DNA of 64,000 nt from Mesodorylaimus sp. YZB2_4 (Eukaryota > Nematoda > Enoplea > Dorylaimida > Dorylaimidae), in the NCBI GenBank assembly GCA_030248295.1, contig JASANH010001401.1, positions 1 through 64,000 on the forward strand. The letters run 5' to 3'. A model generated the notes under the pieces. It did no database searches. It was not told the origin of the DNA and saw only the letters and a list, made by a program, of their open reading frames with translations. This document shows, in pieces, positions 24,745-37,211 of this stretch. The position numbers were made by a program, and so were the translations under genes. Position 1 is the first letter of the stretch. Each line of letters begins with the position of its first letter.

Positions 24745-24960
24745 GTAATTGGCTTGGGTTATGTCACGGCTAGTCACAACTAAAAATACCGCTGTAGGCA
24801 CAAAAATATGCAGACGAGTATCATATATGCGCTAGTATTGACATATCCCCGGGCTGAACACAGTACAGTCAAGCACACATCAGTTAAGAGACCCGCTGGC
24901 TGGGTATGCTGACAGGCCAAGTACATTTCATATACATACTTGCTGACCATCGCATATAAC
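24745..24960. other. Short spacer between convergent lectin genes
   Basis: The 3' ends of genes A (+) and B (-) face each other across about 216 bases; nothing else seen. Confidence 0.5.
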
Positions 24961-27811
24961 TTATGGATAGTAAGGATAAATGCCTCTTTTCGGAGGAGGC
25001 GATTTGCATATGCAAGCACATATGCCAATCAGTACGCAAACGAGAAAAAGGACCCCAGATCCGATTGAAAATGGGATATACCAAGGCCATTTCCTTGGAT
25101 CGACAAACCTGTCCCAGATGCCTGAAACAGAAACAAGGCACGGTTCATATAGCCTTAGAGCAGACAGATTTTCGACGTACTTCCAGCCACATTGATCGTG
25201 TAGTTGCCAAAATCATACGTTGCATTACTTAAAATTAGCTTGGGCGTTACCAACGCTACCTCCTTCTGTGTAATTACAACGCCAGCAGTGACAGGATTAT
25301 CAAATGGCTTCCGATCTCCGACAGTGCCTGACTTTGAGGAGGCAGATAGACCTCCATTTCCCTTATTTCCAGCTTGAGCGGTTGCTGCTGCTATGACGTG
25401 GGGTGTTGGTTTAGTCACCCCAGCAATGCTTAAGGTAATGACAGAAGTGAATTGGGTAGAAACATTAGAGCTATCGGTTGTATGTAAAGTTGTAGTAGAA
25501 GTTGTGACCATTGCAGAAGGTGCAATGGTCACACTGCTAATCGAGGTCAGCGTATCCGAAGAAGCAGCCGTTACGGTTGTTGATAATGACCCTACTGAAA
25601 CAAACTTGGTGTTATGACTAATCAAGCACATCCTGAAGTGTCCTTGCGCAGACCCAGAAATGCATGATTTTCTATGTGCTGTACCTAATGCAGAATTCGA
25701 ACTGGTCGAAGGAGTCACCGGTGCTGACGCTTGAATGAGCGATGGTATGCTGCAGTACTTTGCGACGAGGTCAGCTAGAAAAAATGAATTGCAGCAAAAA
25801 ACATCGAAATGCACCAGTATGTGTGTGTGCTCTACCAGAAGGATACTCCGTGGATTTCAAATTTGTGCACAAATTCTCGGCATGTGCTGTGGTTGTTGAT
25901 GCAGTAGCCAGATTAGTAGTAGTTGTGGGCAGCATAGTTGGGCCTAAACATGCAAGCACTGAAGAATGCCACTGCCATAGTCGAGTCTGCCTTACTGTTG
26001 GATAAGGCTTTAGTGGTCGCTGGAACACTAGCAGCAGCCGAAGAATTGATCGCAGGGACTAAAACATTGGAATACAATAAAAAATGGGGCGCAACTATTG
26101 TAGCTACTGTAGTGGACTGGTATCTTACTGCTGACGGAATTCATTAATAACATAAATGTGGAAGGGTGAGCGCTTGGCGCAGACTTGGTCAAAGCTGAAG
26201 ATAATGCAGAGCTTGCTTCATCCATACTCGTTGTAGGTAGAGATGCGGGAGCCGTGATTATTGGGCTGCTGCTTTCTAGCTTAACAGTTCTTGTGCTAGT
26301 CGTAGTTGCGAGCGTGGTGCTTGAGGCCGGCGTTACTCGTGGAGTATGAGTAGTGGCCAACAAGGTAGACAGGGTTGTGCTCGTCGTAGCCGAAGTGCTA
26401 GACGTGGTGCTCGACGTGGTGATGATAACTAGCTTTGTTGTTGAGGTACTGGTTGTCGTAGAAGTAGAGGATGTTGCTGGCTTTGTTAGTCCTGTCGTGG
26501 CTAAAACGTAGAGAAAACACTTCAGAACATTGTTCGACGGCCAGAAAACGTTGCTTACAGGTTGGCCTCAAATCAAGCATGCATATGCCGTTGAGACCTT
26601 GCTCACAGTCGGCCATGATCCAGTTGTACAGACCAGTGTTGAAATCTTGCAGGATGTTCACGCAATCTCCAGGCCAAGAATCGGGCTCCCCTGGCTGATC
26701 CTGTCCCCACGGCGCCCAATCCTTACCTAATAAGTAAGGCTGCCCATCAGACCACTGGAACTGTTTGATCGTTCTATTGTAGAACAAACCGACCCAGAAA
26801 TTTTGCATTTGGGAGCCCAGATAGCTGTAAAATCTAAAAGTCATGTCCCACTCGCTATTTGCGGCAAGTCACACTGGACCTTACTAGGTGGCGTAATCCC
26901 AAAGTTGCTTTTCCCGTGTGAATAGGACATGACTTTTGATACTGGCGCATGTCTCCGTAGCGTCAGCATAAGTGACCATATCTTTGTTGTATTTCATGCA
27001 CGCGCCACCAAAACCGAAGAGACCAGGAGGACACGCTGAAAACTCTAGATTGCACTAAAGCTGTGATAGCCATATGGTTTGGAGGTGTGTCTTGTGGACT
27101 GACTGACTTACATATTGGTTCGAAAGTTGGCAAAGTAAACGGTGTGCCTAAAAGGTGATTTGAGCTTAACAGAGTAACACCAGCTGTGCGGCTAGTACTT
27201 ACCTGTTCCAACAGTTGTGGGCAAAAATTTGATGCAAACTGTCACCATAGGGGACTCGCATTTTGCTGAAATCCATACTAGACCCTGGTCGGTCGATGCC
27301 ATATCGGGCTTCATTACAACACAATGGCCGACGTCGAAGTTAGGCTGTCCAGGGCCCCACGGTACCCAATCCTTTTTGGGGTCATAGGTAGTAGCATCAG
27401 ACCAAGTCCAGACGTCTGTCTTTTCATCATGATGAAGACCAACCCAAATTTTGGTCAACTCGGAGGGACCAGCCCTAAACAGCCAACGAAAGGAGATCAA
27501 TGCTGAACACGCTTTGCCTTAGTGAAATTCATACACTTTTATAATAGACCATTGGGTTGGATCTTTCATAACGAACATGGCTGCCTGCGCTTTCTCACAC
27601 GTCGCCTGAGCGACACTCCAAGGTGCTGATTTTCCCATCATTACACAGAGACCAGCCATTTCTGTGTACGTTTCCGGGCATTCTCCTTAAAAATGAACAC
27701 TCGACTAGCTGATTGGTGGCCAAATATTCGAAGGGGCCTACCTGAACAGAAAAAGACTTCAAATACGATTATTAGTATCACATACAGAATAGGCGTTGGT
27801 AGTTTTCTCAT
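24961..27811 (-). CDS. Lectin gene B: signal, CTLD, CTLD, stalk, transmembrane anchor
   Basis: Signal exon 27811-27742 (MRKLPTPILYVILIIVFEVF). CTLD1 begins CPETYTEMAGLC and continues in the exon near 27477-27200 with KIWVGLHHDEKTDVWTWSD and PWGPGQPNFDVGHC. The PFTLPTFEP linker follows. CTLD2 shows CPPGLFGFGGAC, FWVGLFYNRTIKQFQWSDG and APWGQDQPG. A Thr/Ser stalk is split by several introns and contains a short Cys-bearing segment (ENLCTNLKSTEYPSADL, KYCSIP, RKSCISG). The last exon (25121-24961) joins in phase and encodes WPWYIPFSIGSGVLFLVCVL continuing IGICACICK and PPPKRGIYPYYP, a transmembrane helix with a short cytosolic tail. It has no PAN domain, unlike its neighbours, so it is probably a cell-surface form. 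Confidence 0.8.
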
Positions 27812-28385
27812 AATTCACATATAATTAGAAGACAAGGGCCCTTCTCGTCTTTCATAGTCTTCATCAGTACATCGTACCTTACAAGGCCTGTAACAGTCAC
27901 TATTCTGCTTCAGTTTGCTTCGAGGTAGTCCCGTAGCAACGCCGCGCAATGACGAGTCCACCGGGAAATAGGTTCTATTCTCTCACGCAGCGGATAATGT
28001 TAGAAGGGGTGGTCTTGTGCTTAAATTCTTCTTCCCAAATTCTAGTCAAGAAGGTCAACTTGCGAATGCTCCGATCTGAATTCGGCTTGGGCAATATGGG
28101 AAGGGGCGATAAACGCAGATCACCATCATTTTACTAGCCACTGGACAGGTCAGTTAAAAGCAAGAACCGCCCTCCCTCGCGCAATCACAGTCAATCAATC
28201 ACAGCTTCTCCTAATCACTGGCCACTCAATGTCAACAACCAGAAACGTTTCTACTCGGCCACTCTTCGTGCGACCTCATCAATCAGTTACAGCTTCTCCA
28301 AGATTCCCGTACTCGCATCCAATCTTGCCCTGTCACCTAATGACATACTCTCATGAGTGCATATCAGTTTTAAAATTGTAACGAT
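27812..28385. other. Intergenic
   Basis: Spacer between lectin gene B and the PEP-synthase-like gene. The word acagcttctcc recurs (about 28200 and 28288), preceded by similar tcaatca text, a small imperfect duplication. No gene. Confidence 0.4.
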
Positions 28386-31300
28386 TTAATCCATACCCGT
28401 TTTGAACAGCTGAGTGGCATTTTGAGCATTGACAATGCAAGGTAAGCCGTACTCACGGGCCACCACAGCGCCATGGGACAAAAGACCACCCAGTTCGGTC
28501 ACGACTCCTGACAACATTGGAAAATAGGGTGACCAGCCGATATCGGTTGAAGTAGCGATAAGGATTTCGCCAGGCTAAAACAAAAAATTACGGAAATTAG
28601 ATTCGTGTGATCAAGTATGCCTTGCAATACTTCAGAGTTCGAGGGCATGTCGGTGGCAGGGCCAAGCAATCTCAGCACATACTGTACCTGCGTATCCTTA
28701 GCATCAATCAGCCTTCTAGCAACTCGGACAGGACCTTCCGTGAGTCCTTGCGACACTGGCGTGCCTTTAATGACAACCGACGCAGGTGCATGTGCTTTAT
28801 GAACATTCTGTTCGATCTAAAAAACGTCAGAAATACAACCACAAGGTCCTTCCTGAAAGGAAATCAGTCTTACAGGTTTGGGTTGTCCAATCATGACCTC
28901 TGGATAGTGGTGTGTCTTCAGAATGTGCATAAGCTTACGCCTGCGTACAGCCTTTGCCACCAATTTAGCTGGCCTCTCTTGAATCAAGTCGGCGATTTCG
29001 AGGTGTGACAAGTAAAAAATAAGTTCTGAATCTGGTAGATAGCCCTAAGGTGGTGATGATTTCGCATTAGATTCAAATTAATGTGAGATCAGAGTAAGAG
29101 ACAAACCTGATTTGCTAAAAGTGTTCCTAGCTGGCGATATCCGCCTCGAATTAAATCTGTCACTTTAATGGCCACGTTCTAGAAAACAAGACCTAAGGTC
29201 TGCTATGTTCTTCTACACGGAATAAGTGGAGCATACTCGTACCTTGGAATGTTCCCGTCGGACAACCCCAGTTCGGGCAACTGGCACGAAAAATTTCAGC
29301 AATTGTCTGAAACAGCGGTTAATCCTAGAATTAGAGCCAAACGCCGCGGCGCGACTAACCTTTGAACGAAACCAATACTCTTCAACTTCGCGATGGCTTC
29401 TTCCACCGATAGTTCCTCCTTCTTAGTCCACAGTGACTTCTCGTCGCGAAGCATAGTCTGAAGAAAAAGTCGAGCATGCATCTTTACAAAAACTGGCGGC
29501 AATCTTCGACTCACTTGCAACGTAGCAATAAGAGATGTTGGGTCGGACTTCCATGACGTAGCCCCAATGTCAATCTAAACCATTCGCTCGGGAGAGATCA
29601 GCTGAGAAAAGATATATAAGATGCCTTACTTCGGCGATGCTCCTGTGCCCATGTTTAGCCAAAAATTCTTGGAACTTTGTACCAGCTTGACCTGATTCAG
29701 ACCCGTTGAGCCAGTCCATAGCATCGGACGGTTTCATTTCCTGAAACTCTCTGGCTCGTCCAGCCGTGATAATTGTCTGAGCCAGCTCTTTTATTGCAGC
29801 AGGCACATCAGCACTGACGATGTTCTGGCAACTAGAGAACAAGGTGGCTATGTCCGAGAAGTGGTCCGCTGTGAGCTCTAAAAATATGTTGATACATTCC
29901 AGATCGGCAGTTATCAACTCAGCTCACTCAACGCACCTTGATTAGGGTCCCGGGGAAGTAAGACGGCAGCCACGAAGTTGTAGCCAAAGGAGGAGGCCAT
30001 ACTGTTCCGTAAGTGATAGTACCATACCTAAAAGACGGGCCAGTAGATATGCATTAAATAAGACATAGCGCTGGCCCGCACCCCAGCTGCCTCCTTCAGG
30101 CTCTTTTCGATTTGAGCATAAAGCAACTTCGGATCTTGCACGGCTCCCAAGTCAAGCTTATAATTTTCAAAGTGATGCGTCTCTTTCTCTTGTATTGATG
30201 GCACGATCACAAATGTATTCTAAAATTGATCGTAACCAGATTTGGTTCACCTCGTAATGTTCGTAGACTTACCCATAGCACGTCAATGAAACGGTAAATT
30301 TGAGTAAACACGCTCGGTATGCCAAACCGATCGACGGCCGTCTTCTTGACATCCGGCCGGTTCAATGGATGGCCCATAAAGCAAATTTCTGGCACTCTCG
30401 TATCTTCCATATAGCCGATCTCGCGATAGAAGGTCTAACAATGGTACCATCTTGTTTGACCATCGCATCTACTGAGGGAGTGCTAGCATCGGGTACGACT
30501 TACTTCCATCATGTTGAATAAGGCCCGATTGCAATTTGTGTGAAGCATTGTCCTGGCGTAGGGATTGATCTCATCGATCCCTCTAGAGGCTCGCATGGCC
30601 TAAAACTGCAAAAAGTGAATTGTTCCGACACGATAACAGCTTCAAATGGCTCACGTGTCCAGAGACTTCAATGGCTGTGACTTGAGTACTCAGTGACAAG
30701 GGTGTTTGTGGTTCGGACATGACTTCGCTAAAAAACATCGAATAAAAAACAGCTAATTATAATAATTACCATCGCGTACCCGACGTTGGCAGTAGTGTAG
30801 CAGTCGTCGTCATTGCGGATGGCGTCATCAAACTCATGCATCAGATCGTACTCAGTCTCGGTTTCTAGCGACGTTATATCGCGTGCCTTAAACAATATGC
30901 TTTCAATTTTGATACTTGTACAGTATCTGGCCCAAGGCCGTGTAGCGGGTAGGTGTCTGCTTTCATGCAAGGTATAAGCACATGCAGGCGGGTGCTCATG
31001 CCGGCCTGCGTTTGATGACGTAACGTTAGCAAAACATGAACACGTGGTGGTCTGTTTACTCAGATTGTCTTTTCCTTATCGACTGAGCAGCTATCAGATC
31101 TTCTGACATTGTCCCATCGTCCTCCTTCTTCAAGCGCCCTCGAGACCTTTGATTGGAACAGTCGACTTTGCCCCAACCATCACTACCCTACTTATCTACG
31201 TAAGATGCCAACTTTTCCTCGCTAGGCGTTATCGTGACGCAATTTTGGCACTCTCACGCGCAAAAACGTTGAGCTTTAAGAATGCTTTTACCAAGTGGGA

Positions 31301-34300
31301 TTACGTTATCAGTCGGAAAGGCCAAATTCAGTGATCCAATTAGCTGAACCAGAGTGCCCTCTCCGCAAATACACATGTATATAAGCACGGGCGGAATATC
31401 GTAATGTCACTGCAACCAAGTCGACCCTCATCCTTACTAACGACATTTTGCTCAAGTCCACAATGCGTACTGTAGTTCTGGTCTGCCTTGCTCTAGCCTT
31501 TCCAGCGTGGTCACTGCCCGTCGAAAACGTGAAGCTATGGAAATCGCCATTTTCGTTGGGCGGAAGCACAGACCCCGAAATCCAAATGTCACCAGTAAGG
31601 TTTGGAGAGGTAGCTTGTCTCGATATGAAGTCAATATATCTCTTAAATTCAGGACCAACTTATCGAATACTGGGGCTACCCTGCTGAACAGTACACTGTG
31701 GTCACTGACGATGGCTACATCCTACCTCTCTATCGCATCCCACGTGCAAAGGGCGAAGCACCAAGCACGCAAGCTACCAAGAAGCCAGTCGTGTACCTGC
31801 AACACGGTTTGGAGAACAGCGCAGCCGACTGGGTCATCAACTTGCCCAGCGAATCGGCCGCCTTCGTCTTCGCCGACGCTGGTTTCGACGTGGATTGGAA
31901 ACTTCCGAGGCACCCTATACAGCGAACACCACACGACCCTTTCGACCAAGGATCACCAATTCTGGCAGTTCAGCTGGGACGAAATGGCCAATTACGACTT
32001 GCCCGCTTTGCTCAATAAGACCTTGGAAATCAGCGGAGCCAGTCAAGTCTACTACGTGGCACACTCCATGGGCACCATTACCGGCTTTGCTCAATTCTCT
32101 AACGACAAGGAACTGGCCAAAAAGATCAAGCACTTCTACGCTATGGGACCAGTGCTGAACATGAGACATGTGCAAGGGCCCGTCAAGATCGGTGCTCCCT
32201 TCACCAAATCTGCCAGTTTGGTCGCCTCTAGTAAGTACCGACCTTGTTAGAATCTTCCTCACACTCATGGCCAATTTTTAGTTCTGGGAGTCGATGAATT
32301 CCTGCCAAACTCCAAATTGCAACAAATGGTGGCCAAATATATATGCCCGCAGCCACTCACCGACATTCTCTGCCAAAACGTTTTGGTCATGATATCTGGA
32401 CCGACTGGTCAGATCAACTCCAGCCGAATGCCAGTCATCGATGCTCACAGCCCTGCTGGCACATCCGTCCAAAATGTTGTTCACTTTGGCCAGATGATCA
32501 ACAGCGGCCTGTTCCAAGCTTACGACTACGGAAGCGCCAAGGCCAACCGCGCCAAGTATGGAACCGACCAGCCACCGATTTATGATGTCTCGAAAATGAA
32601 TATACCCATTTCGATCTACTACGGAGGCAACGACTGGCTGGCCCCAGCATCCGACGTTCTCTACGCTATATCGCAGTTCCCGAAAGTAGTCGATTCGTTG
32701 TTCTTGCCTGATTTCAATCATATGGACTTCGCCTGGGGCGTCAGGGCTGCTCCTCAAGTTTATCAACCCATCGTCAAATCCATCAACAACGACTTCAAGG
32801 CTTAGAACAAGGGACGATGACAAGCCTAATCGAACGCAGGGTCGATATTCCACAAAATGTGGAGAATGAGAACAGGGTATTAGTGATAGACGCCATGTGC
32901 CTTACGACAAAAATCTTATATTCTTTTGCAAATAAAGTTCATTACTTCTTGATCAAAGCCCTTGAAACACTCTGCCATTTTGCATGTGAATCTTTTGCTA
33001 ATGTGCAAAATCATTTCCCTGCGCTATAGTAAGCAAACGGAAGCATAATTGGAAGAACCTGATATGCCCTCATCTTATCTGGCTCGTACGCATGAGCAGA
33101 TTAAAAATATATCTCCTTTCTGTTCTTTAAACAACATCTAAAAGGTACTCGTATCTTACCTGAAGCAAATAAATATTCCCGTTGCGTACAGCCCATTCGA
33201 TATCTTTCGGCTTTCCATTTGATGCATGCTCAAGCTAAAGAAAAAGCTTTGCAAAATTTTCTTTTATTGATAGTGATAGGCTTTTCTGCAGGAATCATTC
33301 AAATTCAGGCGCCATTTTTGGAATAGAGACACTATCAAGAGCTTTCTAACCATGATGCCAATTTCGCCAAGTTTTATAGCCAGTGCTTGATCCAGGCAAC
33401 ACGACTTGTTTGCTTCATCTGAAAAGTAACAGAGGTCAAACCACAGTCAGCTTCTTATACCTGCAGTACATGCTTACTCCCGAGCACCACTTTGTTCCAG
33501 GATACAGTGTCTTGAAAATAGGATCGATCGAGAGTGATTGTGTCAGGAGTGACAGCACCACTCACGACAAGCTGCAAGCTTACTGCTCAAGAGAAGAATC
33601 GATTCGGTAAACTATGATCTTACTTCTCCCAAACCCGGATTAGCATTAATAATTATTTTCAGTGGGTCCCCATCCACTGGGTCCACTGTGAATAAAACTC
33701 CGGATACGTCGGACTCTATCATTTCCTGCACTACCACTGAGACTGGATGTGTTAATGGTTGGCCGTGCTGTCTAAAGATAAACCGACAGTACTGGGCGGT
33801 TCGTTGAGCGATTTCAATTCGAAGTCATACTTGCGATATTGCACAGCAGGCAAGCGAAATTGTGACGCCCAGCAAAGACGTAGCGCTTCGCAGATCTATA
33901 ATTCAATTCAATGTTTTTCATCTGCAGATCCTGGTCCTAGCATTTTACTCACATTCTGCAGTCCCTGGCGATCAAGGTAAGTTTCCAATTGACCAGCCGT
34001 AGATAAATCCGAGCTATCTTCACCAACAGCGGACGATCGGACTGCGAATTTCTTGTCAGTCCAACCAGTCAAAGCGAAGCATCGATTTAATTCGTACTCA
34101 ATACTTGACTTCAATTTTTTTGAAAGTTCACTTTCGGAAAACAGTTGTTCGATTCTGAAACGAGTATCGCCCGCGTACAATCTAAGGAAGCAGTGATTAT
34201 ATTATCGCTCACTGTCGGCAAGTAGATTCCAACTGATCAGCTGAGAGCCTGCAAAGAGAATCGAGTGAGACTGCTGTCCTTGGCTATATGCTCTTCCGTA

Positions 34301-36598
34301 CTGGCCATAAGTTTCCAGTTCATTCACAAGCTTCTTCAAATTCTCGTTTTCATTAATGTGCGCCGTGTAAGCAGCGGTCGTGACACAAAACCCAGAAGGA
34401 ACGGTGAACTGAAACACGACGTGATTGATCTTTGCATCTGATGAACCTGCTTTACTGTACCTCCCCTTGTAGCTGCGATAGATAAGCCAAGTTGCAACCC
34501 TTTCCTCCAGTCAAATCGCTTGATGAGGCAGCCCGGTGGCTAAGTGGTAATATAAAGAGAGAAGCCTCGGCCGAAGTATATTCTAAAAGCATGATGCGAG
34601 GATCACAGGTACAAAAGAACTCATGTATGGCGAAACAAAACTACAGTTCCTGCTCGGGGCTCCTACCTTGTAAAAGGCTCAGTTAGCAATATGTCTTGAT
34701 ATCTAATTTCTTATTGTGAGTCTCTTACTGTTCAAAGTTCATCGAAAACACATGTTGATGGGATTAACGCAACAAAATTCCTTGCTCCGCCCCCACAGAG
34801 CACTATCACTCACTGTATTTAGGCGAGTGATATGGAATTTCAGTATCGATTGACTGCGGAATCAGCGGCTGGCCTTTCGATGATGACAGTAAATTGAATC
34901 CGTATCCACTCAGACCGTTCAGATCAAACTTAGCCAACCTTAGACAGGTCGTTTCGACAGTCTTATCACCAGTCAATAATAACGGCACTGCTATCTCTTT
35001 TTGAGCCCGGAGAAGAAAATGCTTCTTGTCTAAACAAGAACAATATGTTAAATATAAGGAAAGAGAGCACTTAAACGTTATCATACCAGACGAGAACGGC
35101 AAACAGAGGAGGTCCGACTGCGCACTTGATTGGTCCTCGTAAATCAGATTGCCGTCAGTGACAGAAGTATATCGACCGCATGGCCAGTTTATGTAGCCGA
35201 ATCCAAAACTAGAAGTAAATTCGACTATGATCCGTGATGCCATTTGACTGCCAGTCCAGGCTACCTCTTTAATGTCCCCATAACTTCCATCGACCCCAGA
35301 AACATGTAGGTACCGTTCTGAAGAAAAGAATTATACAGCCACGAGCCAAAAAAGACGACTTTCCAAATACCTCAAATGCTACGACATGAGCCTCAAGTTT
35401 GGACAGCGCGTCCCAAGAGAGGTTAGCTGAAAAAGAAACCGCAGTGTTCTAGCAAGTGACAGCAAAGGTCGAGAAAGCCCTTACTTGACATGCGCGATTT
35501 TAGGCAATGCATCGATATCTCAGAGACCAGTACTTCATCACGATTCACGATCTTCATGTCACCAATCAGTTGACCCCATTGGTGCGTGATTCGAGGTTTC
35601 GCCCTGCGGGTAAAAAAGGTGGGTACAGACAGGGGACTCAAAAAGGCGTGATCAGATTTACCCATTGATCAATTGAAACAGATCTTTAGTCCATAAACTT
35701 CGAGCCAATGACTTAGAGAGCATGCTCGGATCATGATCAGTGTCGAATTCAAAAAGGTCAGTATTCACGTTCCACCTGAAAAGGTGCGATGGCTTTCATC
35801 AATTTATTTTACGCATCGTATTCGTAACTGCTTACCATCCATTTATTTTCAAATGCACCAAAGTCGACTCGTCGTCGTCTGACGCGTTGAAGATGCCTTT
35901 CCTAAACTAGCTCGGAATCAAATCATGCAATCCCCAGTTCCACATCTTTGCGCACCTAACAGTGGTGCTTATCCAAACTCTCCATTTTCGACAAGGCTCT
36001 CGTAATTCGAATCGCAAGCCCTTTCCGACAAACACCCGCTTGTCATTTTTAAACTTTTTCTGCACTGTGGCTGGATGCTCCGGCAAAGTATAGACCTGAT
36101 CTTGATAGCGAACTACCAGCCAAACTTCGGTGTGCTCTTGCCTATGGGTAAGTGAGACAAAGCAAGAATTCCCTTGTTTGTCCATTCCAATGAACTGAAT
36201 TGAATCCATCTGAAACCCAAACAAGGCCATCCGATGGATAACTTGCAAATAGGGCGAATCGCCCGCACTTACGCCATTTTCTCCTAGTTCTCTTGGAGAA
36301 TCCTTCACCCAATCCTCCTCCATTGGCACCATCTTCGAGGCAAAGTTTTCTAAACTGCGCCGTTTTCGTTTTAGTGCACATCGCTTTGCGAATTTGGCCA
36401 AAAATACAGGATAAGTCAAAGCAAATTTAAACAAATGGACTAGTTTCTCTGAAAAGTATACTCCGTTACTAAAAAGTCATAAAAACGACACAACACTATC
36501 CGACCTGACAAAGCTTTATGTCTCCACAAGGCACTGGCAGAAATCAACTTGCTCATTAGCAACGATAAAATCGTCACCAATGTTAGAGTTAGCCACAT
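28386..36598 (-). CDS. PEP synthase/PPDK-like phosphotransferase
   Basis: A multi-exon gene read from 36598 (MWLTLTLVTILSLLMSKL, hydrophobic N-terminus) to TAA at 28388-28386. A family-specific N-terminal region (36.5-34.8 kb) is followed by the PPDK/PEPS ATP-grasp part: TGGKGCNLAYLSQLQGE, FTVPSGFCVTTAAY, FAVRSSAVGEDSSDLSTAGQ, ESDVSGVLFTVDPVDGD, INANPGLGE and DIEWAVRNGNIYLLQ joined to ARDIT. A long middle helical region leads to IRGGYRQLGTLL and the C-terminal swivelling domain with the phospho-accepting His in GGLLSHGAVVAREYGLPC. Core motifs are intact, suggesting an active dikinase-type enzyme. Animal versions exist in some nematodes and arthropods; the substrate is unknown. One junction near 35320-35370 did not keep frame in my reading. 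The exon boundary 33160/30886 encloses a lipase gene. Confidence 0.85.
31378..31384 (+). promoter_or_regulatory. TATA box of nested lipase gene
   Basis: tatataa about 79-85 bases upstream of the lipase ATG at 31463, inside the host intron. Confidence 0.55.
31463..32805 (+). pseudogene. Acyl lipase (AB-hydrolase lipase family), nested, with apparent frameshift
   Basis: Exons 31463-31594, 31653-32230 and 32282-32805. Exon 1 is a signal peptide (MRTVVLVCLALAFPAWSL). The protein shows YWGYPAEQYTVVTDDGYIL, LQHGLENSAADWV, the nucleophile elbow AHSMGT, GGNDWLA (Asp) and FNHMDF (His), the full lysosomal/gastric-type acyl-lipase triad. Around 31889-31893 the frame that carries ADAGFDV must switch to the frame that carries WIGNFRGTLYSEHH. 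This equals two missing bases (or one extra), and no GT-AG intron can explain it. Everything else looks conserved, so it is either a very young pseudogene, a segregating allele or a sequence error. An AATAAA follows at 32931. Confidence 0.8.
32931..32936 (+). terminator. Polyadenylation signal AATAAA of lipase gene
   Basis: Canonical AATAAA about 125 bases after the lipase stop codon, still inside the host intron. Confidence 0.6.
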
Positions 36599-37211
36599 TT
36601 TCGGTAAGCGAAACTTGGAATCGAATTTCGAGTCTGGACAACGGAATTGCGAGGCGAACGAAAACTGATGCCTACTAAGCCCAAAGACGAGGAGCCGTCG
36701 TCCTGGACGGCAAAGATAACTTTAGTGTAAAAGCTAATCGTACGCACGGGGCACATTCCTTCCTTATCTAGCAGACAGGCCTACCTAGCATACTAGCACC
36801 ATCGCACTATGCGTACAGCTCTGACGGTGGGGTGGCTGCACTGTTTCTGGTACAAACGACCAGTTTTATTTCACAAGGCAGCAACTATAGACCCGAGCAG
36901 CACTATTAGTGAGATGTTCGAGTTCGAAAAGAACTTGTTTCGACCCTCTTTCTGATCTGGGAGTAGAGTTTCCAGATTCAACTTGTTTCCGCGGGGTTTC
37001 ACCGACTTCAAGTCTAAAGATCGCAGAAAGATGATCGCGACAACACAATCACAGCATACAGTATGCGCATCCTTTTGAGAAAGGGCTCTAGAATTCCTGG
37101 TACTTGCCTAATTACCAGCCTGTTTTAACAAACACGGTTCCTGCAGCCGACCTCTCGCACTGATGATGAGGTGACAACCACGTGCGATGCGACCGCTGCT
37201 TCCGCAGCATA
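36599..37211. other. Intergenic
   Basis: 5' flank of the PEP-synthase-like gene; no supported feature before the foldback element. Confidence 0.4.

Noticed and set aside
36255..36285. Possible intron (gtaagt donor) inside the second PEP-synthase-like exon
   Set aside because: Removing it breaks the frame, while reading through keeps the frame open (ENGVSAGDSPYLQVIHRM).
28386..36598. Bacterial contamination as the source of the PEP-synthase-like gene
   Set aside because: The coding sequence is split by many spliceosomal introns and contains a nested animal-type lipase gene.
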